Origin: DSNY01 sp016861185
Lineage (GTDB): Bacteria; Pseudomonadota; Gammaproteobacteria; Burkholderiales; Burkholderiaceae_F
Assembly: GCA_030263275.1 (NCBI GenBank)
Contig: SZOR01000126.1
Coordinates: 1 to 12,844, forward strand
Direction: 5' to 3'
DNA length: 12,844 nucleotides
Part shown: piece by piece, positions 1 through 6,020 of the stretch
How positions within the stretch are numbered: the stretch's first letter is position 1
Layout of the letters: the number at the start of each line of letters is the position of its first letter
Translations under genes and position numbers: made by a program
The notes under the pieces: model-generated
The model's input: the letters and a program-made list of their open reading frames with translations, nothing else
The model's database searches: none
What the model was told of the DNA's origin: nothing

Positions 1-382
1 CCTCGGCCGCGCGCAGCGTGCGCCCGCCGGCGGCGGCCAGCGGCGCGGGCCGCCGGGACGTGACGCTGCCGCCGATGTTGCGCACGAGGGCATCGCGAAA
101 GAACGCAACGGTGCGCTCGACCGCGGCCGGGTCGGCGGTCGCCTGCGCCGGCAGCCGCGCGACGCCGACCGCGAACATCGTCGGTCCGACACCGGTCGAG
201 GTCATCGTCATCGCGATCCGGCCGCCGTCGAAGTCGATGTCGCGGGCGACGGTCTGCGGCTTGTCGGGGAGATGGACGACGAAGCCGCCCTCGGCCGAGC
301 GGATCTCGCGCCAGTCGAACTTCGGGGTGCACGCGACGAGCAGCGCGGCTGCAAGCCACAGCCCGCGAGGGAAACGGCGCAT
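1..382 (-). CDS. putative lipoprotein, C-terminus beyond window edge
   Basis: Reading the minus strand from the ATG at 382 gives 127 open codons up to the window edge, so the gene is partial at its 3' end. The protein begins with two arginines and a hydrophobic stretch ending in the lipobox LLVAC, with Cys at residue 18, so it should be a lipid-anchored envelope protein. The mature part starts TPKFDWREIRSAEGGF and looks like a small beta-rich domain. I do not recognise a named family and assign no function. The start is odd: no purine-rich ribosome binding site is visible, and the U-tract of the upstream terminator lies directly before the ATG. Translation may rely on the U-rich leader, or the gene may be read only by read-through from the bTHX gene. 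The lipobox and signal peptide make the start convincing. Confidence 0.75.
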   Translation of the reverse strand, partial: MRRFPRGLWLAAALLVACTPKFDWREIRSAEGGFVVHLPDKPQTVARDIDFDGGRIAMTMTSTGVGPTMFAVGVARLPAQATADPAAVERTVAFFRDALVRNIGGSVTSRRPAPLAAAGGRTLRAAE

Positions 383-385
383 CGG

Positions 386-414
386 AAGAAAAAAAGAGCC
401 GGGCGACCCCGGCT
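386..414 (-). terminator. Rho-independent terminator after bTHX
   Basis: On the minus strand a perfect 7-bp stem (AGCCGGG / CCCGGCT, 397-403 with 408-414) encloses a 4-base loop. It is followed by C, seven T residues, and CTT. It lies 20 bases after the bTHX stop codon, where a terminator for that gene is expected. Its T-tract ends only a few bases before the ATG of the next minus-strand gene, the lipoprotein. Confidence 0.8.
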
Positions 415-433
415 TCCTCTCGCGCCCGCGCGC

Positions 434-559
434 CTACCTGCGCGGGCCCGGCGTGCGCGGCGCCGCGTTCGGCTTCTTCTTCTGCTTGTGCGGACGGGTC
501 TTGCCGTAGCTGCCGTTGTAGATCTTGCCGCGCCGCGTGCGCAGATCGCCCTTGCCCAT
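434..559 (-). CDS. 30S ribosomal protein bTHX
   Basis: A 41-residue, strongly basic protein starting MGKGDLRTRRGKIYNGSYGK and continuing TRPHKQKKK. This is the signature of the small-subunit protein bTHX (Thx), which sits in the head of the 30S particle and stabilises 16S rRNA folding. The family is about 25-60 residues long, and the conserved MGKGD...GKI...G.YGK.RP core is complete. The extra Pro/Arg-rich tail is common in proteobacterial members. A GGAG motif lies about nine bases before the ATG. A perfect TATAAT lies about 40 bases upstream and a clear intrinsic terminator follows, so this looks like a monocistronic gene. Its short length makes it easy to miss in automated calling. Confidence 0.93.
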   Translation of the reverse strand: MGKGDLRTRRGKIYNGSYGKTRPHKQKKKPNAAPRTPGPRR

Positions 560-598
560 CGTTCGACTCCGTCTTTGAACCCGCTTGCGAAGGCCGCG

Positions 599-604
599 AT
601 TATA
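599..604 (-). promoter_or_regulatory. putative -10 box for bTHX
   Basis: The minus strand reads TATAAT here, an exact sigma-70 -10 hexamer in very GC-rich surroundings, about 40 bases before the bTHX start codon. I see no good -35 hexamer at 16-18 bases spacing, so this call rests on the -10 and its position. Confidence 0.45.
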
Positions 605-756
605 TCGGCGCGGTCGCGCGGACCGCCCCGCGTCGGCGTCTGCCGCGTCTCCGGTGAACTCGGTGCGTTTGCTTGCTGCGCCGCGTAGCGACTATGGTCG
701 CTGCAGCCATCGGTTCGCACCAGGCGGCCGGGGCCAACCCTCGTGCGGAGGTCGGC

Positions 757-942
757 ATGTGGGATCTGTTCCGCCAGCACTACCCGCACGTGGCGGGCGT
801 CTTGGTGCTCACGCCGCTGCTGCTGGGCGACTTCGCCCTGTTCATCCTCGCGATGGCCGCGGCCATCGCGCTCGTTCCCTGCGCCTACGGTCCCGACGTC
901 GACGAGATCGTCGAGCGCACCTTCGAGCGCGACGAGCGCTGA
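757..942 (+). CDS. small membrane protein, unknown function
   Basis: A 61-residue protein starting MWDLFRQHYPHVAG. The ATG at 757 is preceded by a strong GGAGGT ribosome binding site with five bases spacing. This favours it over the in-frame upstream ATG at 673, which lacks one. Residues 14-46 form a long hydrophobic stretch, either one long helix or a tight two-helix hairpin. The C-terminus (PDVDEIVERTFERDER) is charged and probably cytoplasmic. The protein matches no family I can name. A weak promoter (TTGCTT at 669-674, 18 bases, TATGGT at 693-698) could serve it, divergent from the bTHX promoter. It is followed after 44 bases by the DUF1840 gene on the same strand. Confidence 0.6.
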   Translation: MWDLFRQHYPHVAGVLVLTPLLLGDFALFILAMAAAIALVPCAYGPDVDEIVERTFERDER

Positions 943-951
943 ACGCGTGCC

Positions 952-957
952 TAGAAT
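952..957 (+). promoter_or_regulatory. putative -10 box before DUF1840 gene
   Basis: TAGAAT within the context GCCTAGAAT, 29 bases before the DUF1840 start codon. The same GCCTAGAAT context recurs before the diguanylate cyclase gene. No convincing -35 element is visible, so confidence is low. Confidence 0.35.
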
Positions 958-986
958 CTCCCGCAACGACGCGATCGGGAGATGTC

Positions 987-1328
987 ATGGCACTGGTGGT
1001 GTTCAGATCCAAAGCCGCGGGCGAGATCTTCATGTTCGCGGAGACCGCGCGCCGCATCTTCGAAATCATCGGCAAGGCGGAGGCGCCGCGCGGCGTGATC
1101 ACGGCCGAGCAGGTGCCCGAAGCGCTCGCCCGCCTGACCGCGGCCGTCGACGAGGAGAAGGCGCAACTGAAGGCCGCGCAGGCGCACGCCGAGGAGGCCG
1201 AGCGGCGCGGCGAGGAGGACGCCGGCGCCGGCGCACGCGCGATCACGCTCGCGCAGCGCACCTACCCGCTGATCGAGATGCTGCGCGCCGCGCAGAAGAA
1301 GAAGGTCGAAGTCACCTGGGGCATCTGA
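987..1328 (+). CDS. DUF1840 domain-containing protein
   Basis: A 113-residue soluble protein starting MALVVFRSKAAGEIFMFAET. The N-terminus, with FRSKAAGEI, a short strand, then RRIFEIIGK and a PRGVITAEQVPEAL segment, matches the DUF1840 family of small cytoplasmic proteins, found mainly in betaproteobacteria and without a known function. Residues 51-85 are rich in Ala, Glu and Arg and likely form a long helix. The C-terminus ends in a basic KKK followed by VEVTWGI. The length is typical of the family. The ATG has a GGGAG site five bases upstream. The putative -10 box just upstream suggests its own promoter. Confidence 0.85.
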   Translation: MALVVFRSKAAGEIFMFAETARRIFEIIGKAEAPRGVITAEQVPEALARLTAAVDEEKAQLKAAQAHAEEAERRGEEDAGAGARAITLAQRTYPLIEMLRAAQKKKVEVTWGI

Positions 1329-1425
1329 GTCCCGGCGGCGGACCTTGCGCGAGGTCAAGCGTTCGTTGCGCCGACCGCGCCGAAATTCGACGCTTGGCTC
1401 CGTGCGCTTCGATTGGCTGCCCGCC

Positions 1426-1431
1426 TAGAAT
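1426..1431 (+). promoter_or_regulatory. putative -10 box before diguanylate cyclase gene
   Basis: TAGAAT in a GCCTAGAAT context, 51 bases before the GTG start at 1483. It repeats the arrangement before the DUF1840 gene. No clear -35 hexamer is seen. Confidence 0.3.
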
Positions 1432-1482
1432 GCCTCTTGAGCCCGTGGTGCGGGTCCGGCCAGGGCGTTCTGGGGAGTTCGG

Positions 1483-2509
1483 GTGTCGGGGCATCTGACC
1501 GCTCTGCAGCGGGGATTCGGCCGCCAGCTCTGGTTGGGCGTGCTGGCTTTCGTGCTGCTGACCGGCGGCTTCGCGCTCGCGCTGCGTTCGGTCCAGCTCG
1601 ATCGCGAGCTGCACGAGCGGTATCAGCATGCGCTCGCGCTGGCGCAGCTTTCGTTCGAAGTCCAGCACCTCGTCGCCGACCTGCGCGCCGGGCATGCGAG
1701 CGCGCACGATCCGGAGCACGTCCTCGCACCGGCGGACTTGCGGCGGGCGATCGACACGCGGCTCGCCGCGATGGCGGGGCTGCCGCTGACGCCGCAGGAA
1801 CGCGGCCGCGTGGAAGATCTGCAGCAGGCGCTGCGCGCGGGTGACACGCGCCCTTCGACGGGCGACGAGAGCTACATCCGGATCGATCGGGCGCTGCACG
1901 CGCTCGTGGCCGCGGTGCGCCGCGCTGATCGCGGCGCTCGGTCTGGCCTTCGCGGCGAGCGCTTCGCGCACGCTGGCCGCGAGCCGCAGGCTGATGGGCC
2001 AGCTCGACCAGCTTGCGCACGAGGACGCGCTGACCGGCGTGATGAACCGGCGTGGTCTCGACGAATCGCTGCCGGTGGAGATGGCGCGCGCGCAGCGGCT
2101 CGGCTATCCGCTGACCGTCGCGATGCTCGACTTCGACCACTTCAAGCGCTTCAACGACAAGCGCGGCCACGGCGCCGGCGACGCGCTGCTGCGCGGCGCC
2201 GCGCAGGCGTGGCGCAAGCAGCTGCGGCCGATGGACCTGCTCGCGCGCTACGGCGGCGAGGAATTCACGCTCGTACTGCCGGCATGCGACGCCGATCACG
2301 CCGCCGCGCTGACCGAGCGGCTGCGCCCGCTGATGCCCGAGCACCAGACCTTCTCCGCCGGTGTCGCGACCTGGAACGGAAGCGATCCGCCCGAGGAGCT
2401 GCTGCGTACCGCCGACATCGCGTTGCTGCAGGCCAAGCGCACGGGCCGCAACCGGACCGTCGTCGCCGGCCGCGAACCGCAGATGGCGCTGCCGCTCAGG
2501 GTCGCGTGA
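1483..2509 (+). pseudogene. membrane-bound GGDEF diguanylate cyclase, frame disrupted
   Basis: The GTG at 1483 has a GGGGAG site five bases upstream and opens a protein with a transmembrane helix (about residues 17-36) and a helical, probably periplasmic, domain of about 110 residues. Near 1915-1925 the frame must shift by one base: frame 1 continues as an implausible Arg-rich shadow, while frame 2 gives a second membrane helix (ALIAALGLAFAASAS) and a complete GGDEF domain ending at 2509. Removing one C around 1919-1922 would fuse the halves. The cyclase domain looks active: it has DFDHFKRFND...GHGAGD, the GGEEF signature (2252-2266) and the inhibitory RxxD site (RPMD, 2225-2236) at the canonical five-residue distance. 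The intact protein would make cyclic di-GMP. The shift may be a true mutation, a sequencing error, or rarely recoding. The catalytic half might still be made from an internal start such as ATG 1841 or 1994. Confidence 0.8.
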
Positions 2510-2512
2510 TTC

Positions 2513-2633
2513 GGATCGCGGATTGCGGATTGCGCTGAAACCTCCTCCCGTCGCGAGCCGGCGGCGGTGCGCGGACGGCGACGCTGATGGCAGACTCTGG
2601 CCGACGCAATCCGCGATCCGCGATCCGCAATGC
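2513..2633 (-). repeat. heptamer-armed palindromic repeat element, copy 1
   Basis: The left arm has three heptamers of the type GGATTGC (2513-2533). The right arm has three inverse copies (GCAATCC and GCGATCC, 2606-2626) plus a partial fourth, so the ends can pair into a long stem around a core of about 72 bases. Read on the minus strand, the core aligns without gaps to the core of the copy at 3321-3480 (about 45 of 69 bases identical by eye). The element begins three bases after the diguanylate cyclase stop and runs into the creB start codon. No protein is encoded. Repeats of this heptamer type occur widely between genes in proteobacteria. Confidence 0.8.
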
Positions 2634-3319
2634 TCACCCCTCGCATTCTCGTCGTCGAAGACGAACCGGCGATCGCCGATACGATCGTCTATGCGCTTTC
2701 CACCGAAGGTTTCGAGCCGGTGTGGTGCGCCACCGGCGGCGCCGCGCTCGACGCGGTCAAGCGCACGCCGTGCGCGCTCGCGATCCTCGACATCGGCTTG
2801 CCGGACACCAACGGCTTCGACCTGTTCAAGCGGCTCGCGCAGCTCGTGCCCGAGTTGCCCGCGATCTTTCTCACTGCGCGCGCGGGGGAGATCGACCGCG
2901 TCGTCGGACTCGAGCTGGGCGCCGACGATTACATCGCGAAGCCTTTTTCGCCGCGCGAACTGGTCGCGCGCGTGCGCACGGTGCTGCGGCGGGTGCAGCG
3001 CGCCGCCGCATCGGCGCCGACGGCGGCAAGCGCCTTCGTCATCGACGACGAGCGCAAGACGATCCGCTACCGCGGTCGCGCGCTGGAGCTGTCGCGCTAC
3101 GAGTACCGGCTGCTGAAGGCGCTCGCCGAACGCCCGGGCCGCGTGTTCTCGCGCGACGAGCTGATGCAGAAGGCGTGGGACGATCCCGGCGCGAGCTTCG
3201 ACCGCACCGTCGACGCGCACGTCAAGACGCTGCGCGCCAAGCTGCGCGCGATCGATCCGCAGGCCGATCCGATCCAGACGCATCGGGGGATGGGTTACTC
3301 GCTGCGCGAGGACGGATGA
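2630..3319 (+). CDS. creB: two-component response regulator CreB
   Basis: A 229-residue OmpR/PhoB-type regulator, the same length as Escherichia coli CreB as I recall it and similar along its whole length (ILVVEDE.AIADT, LDIGLPDTNGF, LGADDYIAKPFSPRE, and the C-terminal THRGMGYSLR). The receiver domain (residues 1-120) has the acidic pair Glu10-Asp11, phospho-acceptor Asp54, Thr82 and Lys104. The winged-helix DNA-binding domain (about 130-229) has the typical LSRYEYRLLKAL and DRTVDAHVKTLRAKL helices. The protein is phosphorylated by CreC and binds direct repeats of TTCAC. One such site lies at 5092-5107, upstream of the exosortase cluster. The ATG at 2630 lies within the repeat element and has no visible ribosome binding site, so translation may be weak. 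The creC gene follows, separated by a second repeat. Confidence 0.93.
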   Translation: MLTPRILVVEDEPAIADTIVYALSTEGFEPVWCATGGAALDAVKRTPCALAILDIGLPDTNGFDLFKRLAQLVPELPAIFLTARAGEIDRVVGLELGADDYIAKPFSPRELVARVRTVLRRVQRAAASAPTAASAFVIDDERKTIRYRGRALELSRYEYRLLKALAERPGRVFSRDELMQKAWDDPGASFDRTVDAHVKTLRAKLRAIDPQADPIQTHRGMGYSLREDG

Positions 3320-3320
3320 C

Positions 3321-3480
3321 CGATTGCGGATTGCGGATTGCGGATTGCGTCGACCGCAGTCGGCCGATCGTGTCGCGGTTTGGGCGACGCCGCCGGTCTG
3401 CAACGGATGGGCATTTCGGCGCAGTGCGCACTCGGGGCGCCGCTCGGCGTACGAAACACGCAATCCGCAATCCGCGATCC
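3321..3480 (+). repeat. heptamer-armed palindromic repeat element, copy 2
   Basis: Four GATTGC-type heptamers (3321-3348) form the left arm. Three inverse copies (GCAATCC twice and GCGATCC, 3460-3480) form the right arm, enclosing a core of about 111 bases. The first 69 core bases match the reverse complement of the core of the copy at 2513-2633. The remaining 40 or so core bases are specific to this copy and include further small inverted repeats. The element fills nearly all of the space between creB and creC. It is open in frame with creC and so creates a false N-terminal extension of that gene. Confidence 0.8.
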
Positions 3481-3491
3481 GAGCCCTGCGC

Positions 3492-4961
3492 ATGACCCGC
3501 CGCACGCGCATCTTCCTCGGCATCTTCGTCGTCTACCTCGCGGTGGTCGGGCTGCTGCTGTATCGCGTGGTCGCCGACCTCGACCCACGTTACCGCGAGT
3601 CGGCCGAGGAATCGCTGGTCGACACCGCCAACCTGCTCGCCACGCTGCTCGAGCGCCGCACCTACAACGGCATCATCCCGACCGACGAGCTGGAACGGAC
3701 GCTTAAACAGCTCGCGAGCCGCCCCGTCTACGCGCGCATCTTCGACATCGAGAAGACCGCCGTCGACCTGCACGTCTACGTGACCGACCGCGACGGTTTC
3801 GTGCTGTTCGATTCGAAGGGCAGGGACGTCGGCACCTATTACGGCGCATGGCGCGACGTGCACCTGACGCTGCAGGGCGCGTACGGCGCGCGCACCACGC
3901 TCGCGAACCCGGACGATCCGGCCTCCGGCGTGATGTACGTCGGCGCGGCGATCCGCGAGCGCGCGCCCGGCGTGCGCATCGAGGCGGGCGAGGACATCGT
4001 CGGCATGGTCGCCGTCGGCAAGCCCGTCGCCGCGTTCAATCCGTTCATCGTCAATGCGCGCGCCAAGCTGATCCAGTTCGGCGCGATTTCGGTCGGCGCG
4101 TTCGCGCTGCTGCTCGCGCTGGCGACCGTCTGGCTGGTGCGGCCGTTCGGGCTGGTGCGCGATGTCTGGCGCGCGTTCCGGCGCGAAGGGTCCGGCTCGC
4201 CGGTCGTGCTCGGCCGCCGGCTGCTGCAGGCGCTGCGCACGGCGTTCGCCGAGGTGCGCGACACGCTCGCCGGTCGCAGCTACGTCGACCAGTACGTGCA
4301 GACGCTCGCGCACGAGCTGAAGAGCCCGCTCGCGGCGATCCGCGGCGCCGCCGAGTTGCTGCGCGAACCGATGCCCGAGGAGGCACGCGCGCGCTTCGCC
4401 GGCAACATCGAGGACCAGGTCGGTCGCGCGCAGGACCTGATCGATCGCATGCTCGAGCTGTCGAGCCTGGAGCGGCGCGGCGCGCTCGAGCGCGTCGAAC
4501 CCGTGCGCATCGCTCAGCTCGCCGCCGCCGTGCGCGACGAACTCGCACCGCTGGCGGAGCGCAAGCAGGTCGCGCTGCGCTTCGAACTGCAGCCCGATCT
4601 GACCGCGAGCGGCGACGCCTTCCTGCTGCAACGCGCGCTCGCGAACCTGGTGCGCAACGCGATCGACTTCGCGCCGGCCGGCAGCGCCATCGACCTGGCC
4701 GCGTTCGAGACGCGCGACCAGGTCGAGCTGCGCGTACGCGACCGCGGCCCGGGGCTGCCCGACTACGCGCGCGAGCGCGTGTTCGAGAAGTTCTTTTCGC
4801 TGCCGCGCCCCGACACGGGCCGCAAGGGTACCGGGCTCGGGCTCGCCTTCGTCAAGGAGGTCGCGCAACTGCACGGCGGCACGGTCAGGCTCGCCAACCA
4901 CGCCGAAGGCGGCGCGCTCGCCATGCTGACCCTGCCGCGCGCGGCGCCGGCTGCGCGCTGA
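3492..4961 (+). CDS. creC: two-component sensor histidine kinase CreC
   Basis: 489 residues from the ATG at 3492, close to the 474 of E. coli CreC. The frame is open upstream to 3324, but those codons translate the repeat element and are not protein. The order is a membrane helix (about 8-27), a periplasmic sensor region with the family-typical VTDRDGFVLFDSKGRDVG, GAYGARTTL and VMYVGAAI segments, a second helix (about 195-216), then dimerisation and kinase domains. The phospho-acceptor is His274 in LAHELKSPLAAIRGAAELL. The N box is LVRNAIDF with Asn389, followed by the G1 box DRGPGLPDYA, the F box FEKFFSLPRP and the G2 box GTGLGLAF. It should autophosphorylate and pass the phosphate to CreB. 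In other bacteria this system answers to envelope and beta-lactam stress or growth conditions. No creA or creD gene is present here, and the exosortase cluster lies directly downstream. Confidence 0.93.
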   Translation: MTRRTRIFLGIFVVYLAVVGLLLYRVVADLDPRYRESAEESLVDTANLLATLLERRTYNGIIPTDELERTLKQLASRPVYARIFDIEKTAVDLHVYVTDRDGFVLFDSKGRDVGTYYGAWRDVHLTLQGAYGARTTLANPDDPASGVMYVGAAIRERAPGVRIEAGEDIVGMVAVGKPVAAFNPFIVNARAKLIQFGAISVGAFALLLALATVWLVRPFGLVRDVWRAFRREGSGSPVVLGRRLLQALRTAFAEVRDTLAGRSYVDQYVQTLAHELKSPLAAIRGAAELLREPMPEEARARFAGNIEDQVGRAQDLIDRMLELSSLERRGALERVEPVRIAQLAAAVRDELAPLAERKQVALRFELQPDLTASGDAFLLQRALANLVRNAIDFAPAGSAIDLAAFETRDQVELRVRDRGPGLPDYARERVFEKFFSLPRPDTGRKGTGLGLAFVKEVAQLHGGTVRLANHAEGGALAMLTLPRAAPAAR

Positions 4962-4990
4962 CGCGCGGCGCGGCCGCTGAATTCACCGCC

Positions 4991-5041
4991 GCGACACCGA
5001 GAACACCGAGAAACCCGCAGACCACGAAGCGCTTCTCCGTG
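4991..5041. repeat. small intergenic repeat with 9-base tandem and inverted end
   Basis: A perfect tandem pair of the 9-mer ACACCGAGA (4994-5011) is followed by an imperfect inverted copy (TTCTCCGTG, 5033-5041). Tandem GAGAACACCGAGAA-type sequences like this occur as dispersed intergenic repeats in many proteobacteria. It lies between the creC stop and the CreB site. I see no clear intrinsic terminator in this gap. Confidence 0.5.
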
Positions 5042-5091
5042 ATTCCGCGTTGAACCCGCCTTGCGGCGCGAGGAAGCGTCGCAGATGCCGG

Positions 5092-5107
5092 TTCACGGTT
5101 TCTTCAC
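5092..5107 (+). promoter_or_regulatory. CreB-binding site (cre tag)
   Basis: TTCAC, six bases (GGTTTC), TTCAC: an exact match to the cre/blr tag TTCAC-N6-TTCAC recognised by CreB in E. coli and BlrA in Aeromonas. It is the only perfect copy I found in the window. It lies 130 bases after the creC stop and 100 bases before the start of the first VIT gene, in the correct direction for activating that operon. No obvious -10 hexamer follows at the expected distance, which would suit an activator-dependent promoter. Two exact pentamers at the exact spacing, next to creBC itself, make chance unlikely. Confidence 0.8.
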
Positions 5108-5207
5108 ATTCGCCGCACGCCGCGTTCGCACCCGCTTCGCGCGAGCGGACGACAGTGCTCTCCGACGGCCCGCGCAACGCGTGGGCGCCTACGCGAGGAG
5201 AGCCTTC

Positions 5208-6008
5208 ATGTCGTTCGTCCGCATGCTTGCCGATGGCGCGGCGCAGGCCGCGCAGCTCGTACCGCTGCTGTTCGCATTGAACGGGGTCACGCCGGCCGCG
5301 GCGCAACTGCCGCGCGCGGTCGCCTTCTCGCCGGGCGCGGCCGCGCCGGCGGTGATCGAGCCGCTGCCGGCCAGCGCGCCGCTCGCGCTGGTCGCCAATC
5401 ACGTCGAGGTGCGCGTCCACGGCGCGCGCGCCGAAGTGCTGACGCAACTCACCTACCGCAACGACGGTTCGGTGCCGATCGAGGCGCGCTATTCGGTGCC
5501 GCTGCCTGCGCTCGTGCTGCAGCCGGGCGAGATCGCTTCCTGGCCGACCGATGCGGCGCCGTTCGACTGCGCCGGCGACGAACCGCCCGAGGCCGCGCAG
5601 TACGCCGAGGCGGGCGAAACCGACCCGCGTGCGTACGAGGCCGGCACGCTGTGGATCGAGCCCGGCGAAGAGGTCACCGTCAAGCTGCGCCGACCCGCCG
5701 ATCTGCTGGTGCGCAACGGCCGCCATCGCCTGGTGCTGCCGCTCGTCGTCGACCGCGGCGCGACCTTCACCCCGCGCTTCTCGGCCGAGGTGCAGATCGA
5801 AGCCGAGCAGCCGATCGCCGCGCTCGCGTCCGCCACGCACGGCGGACAGGTGTCCGGGTTGGGCGAACGACGCGCCGCGCTGATCGTTCCCGACGGGCGC
5901 GTCTACGAAGGGCAGTTCCTCGCGGTCGAGTTCGAGCTCGGCGAAGGTCCGGTCGCGACCGAAACGCTCGCGTGGGGCGGCGAAGCGCGCCCGCGCGCGG
6001 TGCGCTGA
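5208..6008 (+). CDS. secreted stand-alone VIT-domain protein
   Basis: 266 residues from the ATG at 5208, chosen for its GAGGAGAG ribosome binding site. The frame is open further up to 5061, but that stretch covers the cre tag and is not coding. An N-terminal signal peptide (about residues 1-31, ending in PAAA before QLPRA) points to export. Residues 60-100 contain the VIT-like segment VRVHGARAEVLTQLTYRNDGSVPIEARYSVPLP in overlapping form, almost the same pattern as in the next gene (VRVVQTYRNEGTVPIEARYVFP). There is no VWA domain and no hydrophobic C-terminal tail, so it is not itself an obvious exosortase substrate. The rest is beta-rich. It is the first gene of the cluster, 12 bases before the VIT/VWA gene. 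It may be a diverged partial duplicate of that gene acting as a periplasmic partner, which is inference. Confidence 0.75.
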   Translation: MSFVRMLADGAAQAAQLVPLLFALNGVTPAAAQLPRAVAFSPGAAAPAVIEPLPASAPLALVANHVEVRVHGARAEVLTQLTYRNDGSVPIEARYSVPLPALVLQPGEIASWPTDAAPFDCAGDEPPEAAQYAEAGETDPRAYEAGTLWIEPGEEVTVKLRRPADLLVRNGRHRLVLPLVVDRGATFTPRFSAEVQIEAEQPIAALASATHGGQVSGLGERRAALIVPDGRVYEGQFLAVEFELGEGPVATETLAWGGEARPRAVR

Positions 6009-6020
6009 ACGGGAGCCGCC

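Noticed and set aside
1341..1356. Hairpin GACCT / AGGTC after the DUF1840 gene as a terminator
   Set aside because: The stem is only 5 bp and no T-tract follows. It is not convincing in sequence this rich in GC.
2513..3480. CRISPR-like array from the repeated heptamers
   Set aside because: The units are 7 bases in direct tandem without spacers, with inverse copies at the far end. This is a palindromic repeat element, not a CRISPR array, and no cas gene is present.
3324..3491. In-frame N-terminal extension of creC
   Set aside because: The 56 extra codons are the heptamer repeat element in translation. E. coli CreC length and the position of the first membrane helix support the ATG at 3492.
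1355..3523. 722-codon open frame on the minus strand opposite the cyclase and creB
   Set aside because: It runs straight through two repeat elements and opposite recognised GGDEF and response regulator domains, and has no motif of its own.
4982..4997. Second possible CreB site (TTCAC-N6-GACAC)
   Set aside because: The second half has two mismatches to TTCAC and lies in the small repeat just after creC, so it is probably chance.
5061..5207. In-frame N-terminal extension of the first VIT gene
   Set aside because: It covers the cre tag and leader. The ATG at 5208 has a strong ribosome binding site and a signal peptide right after it.
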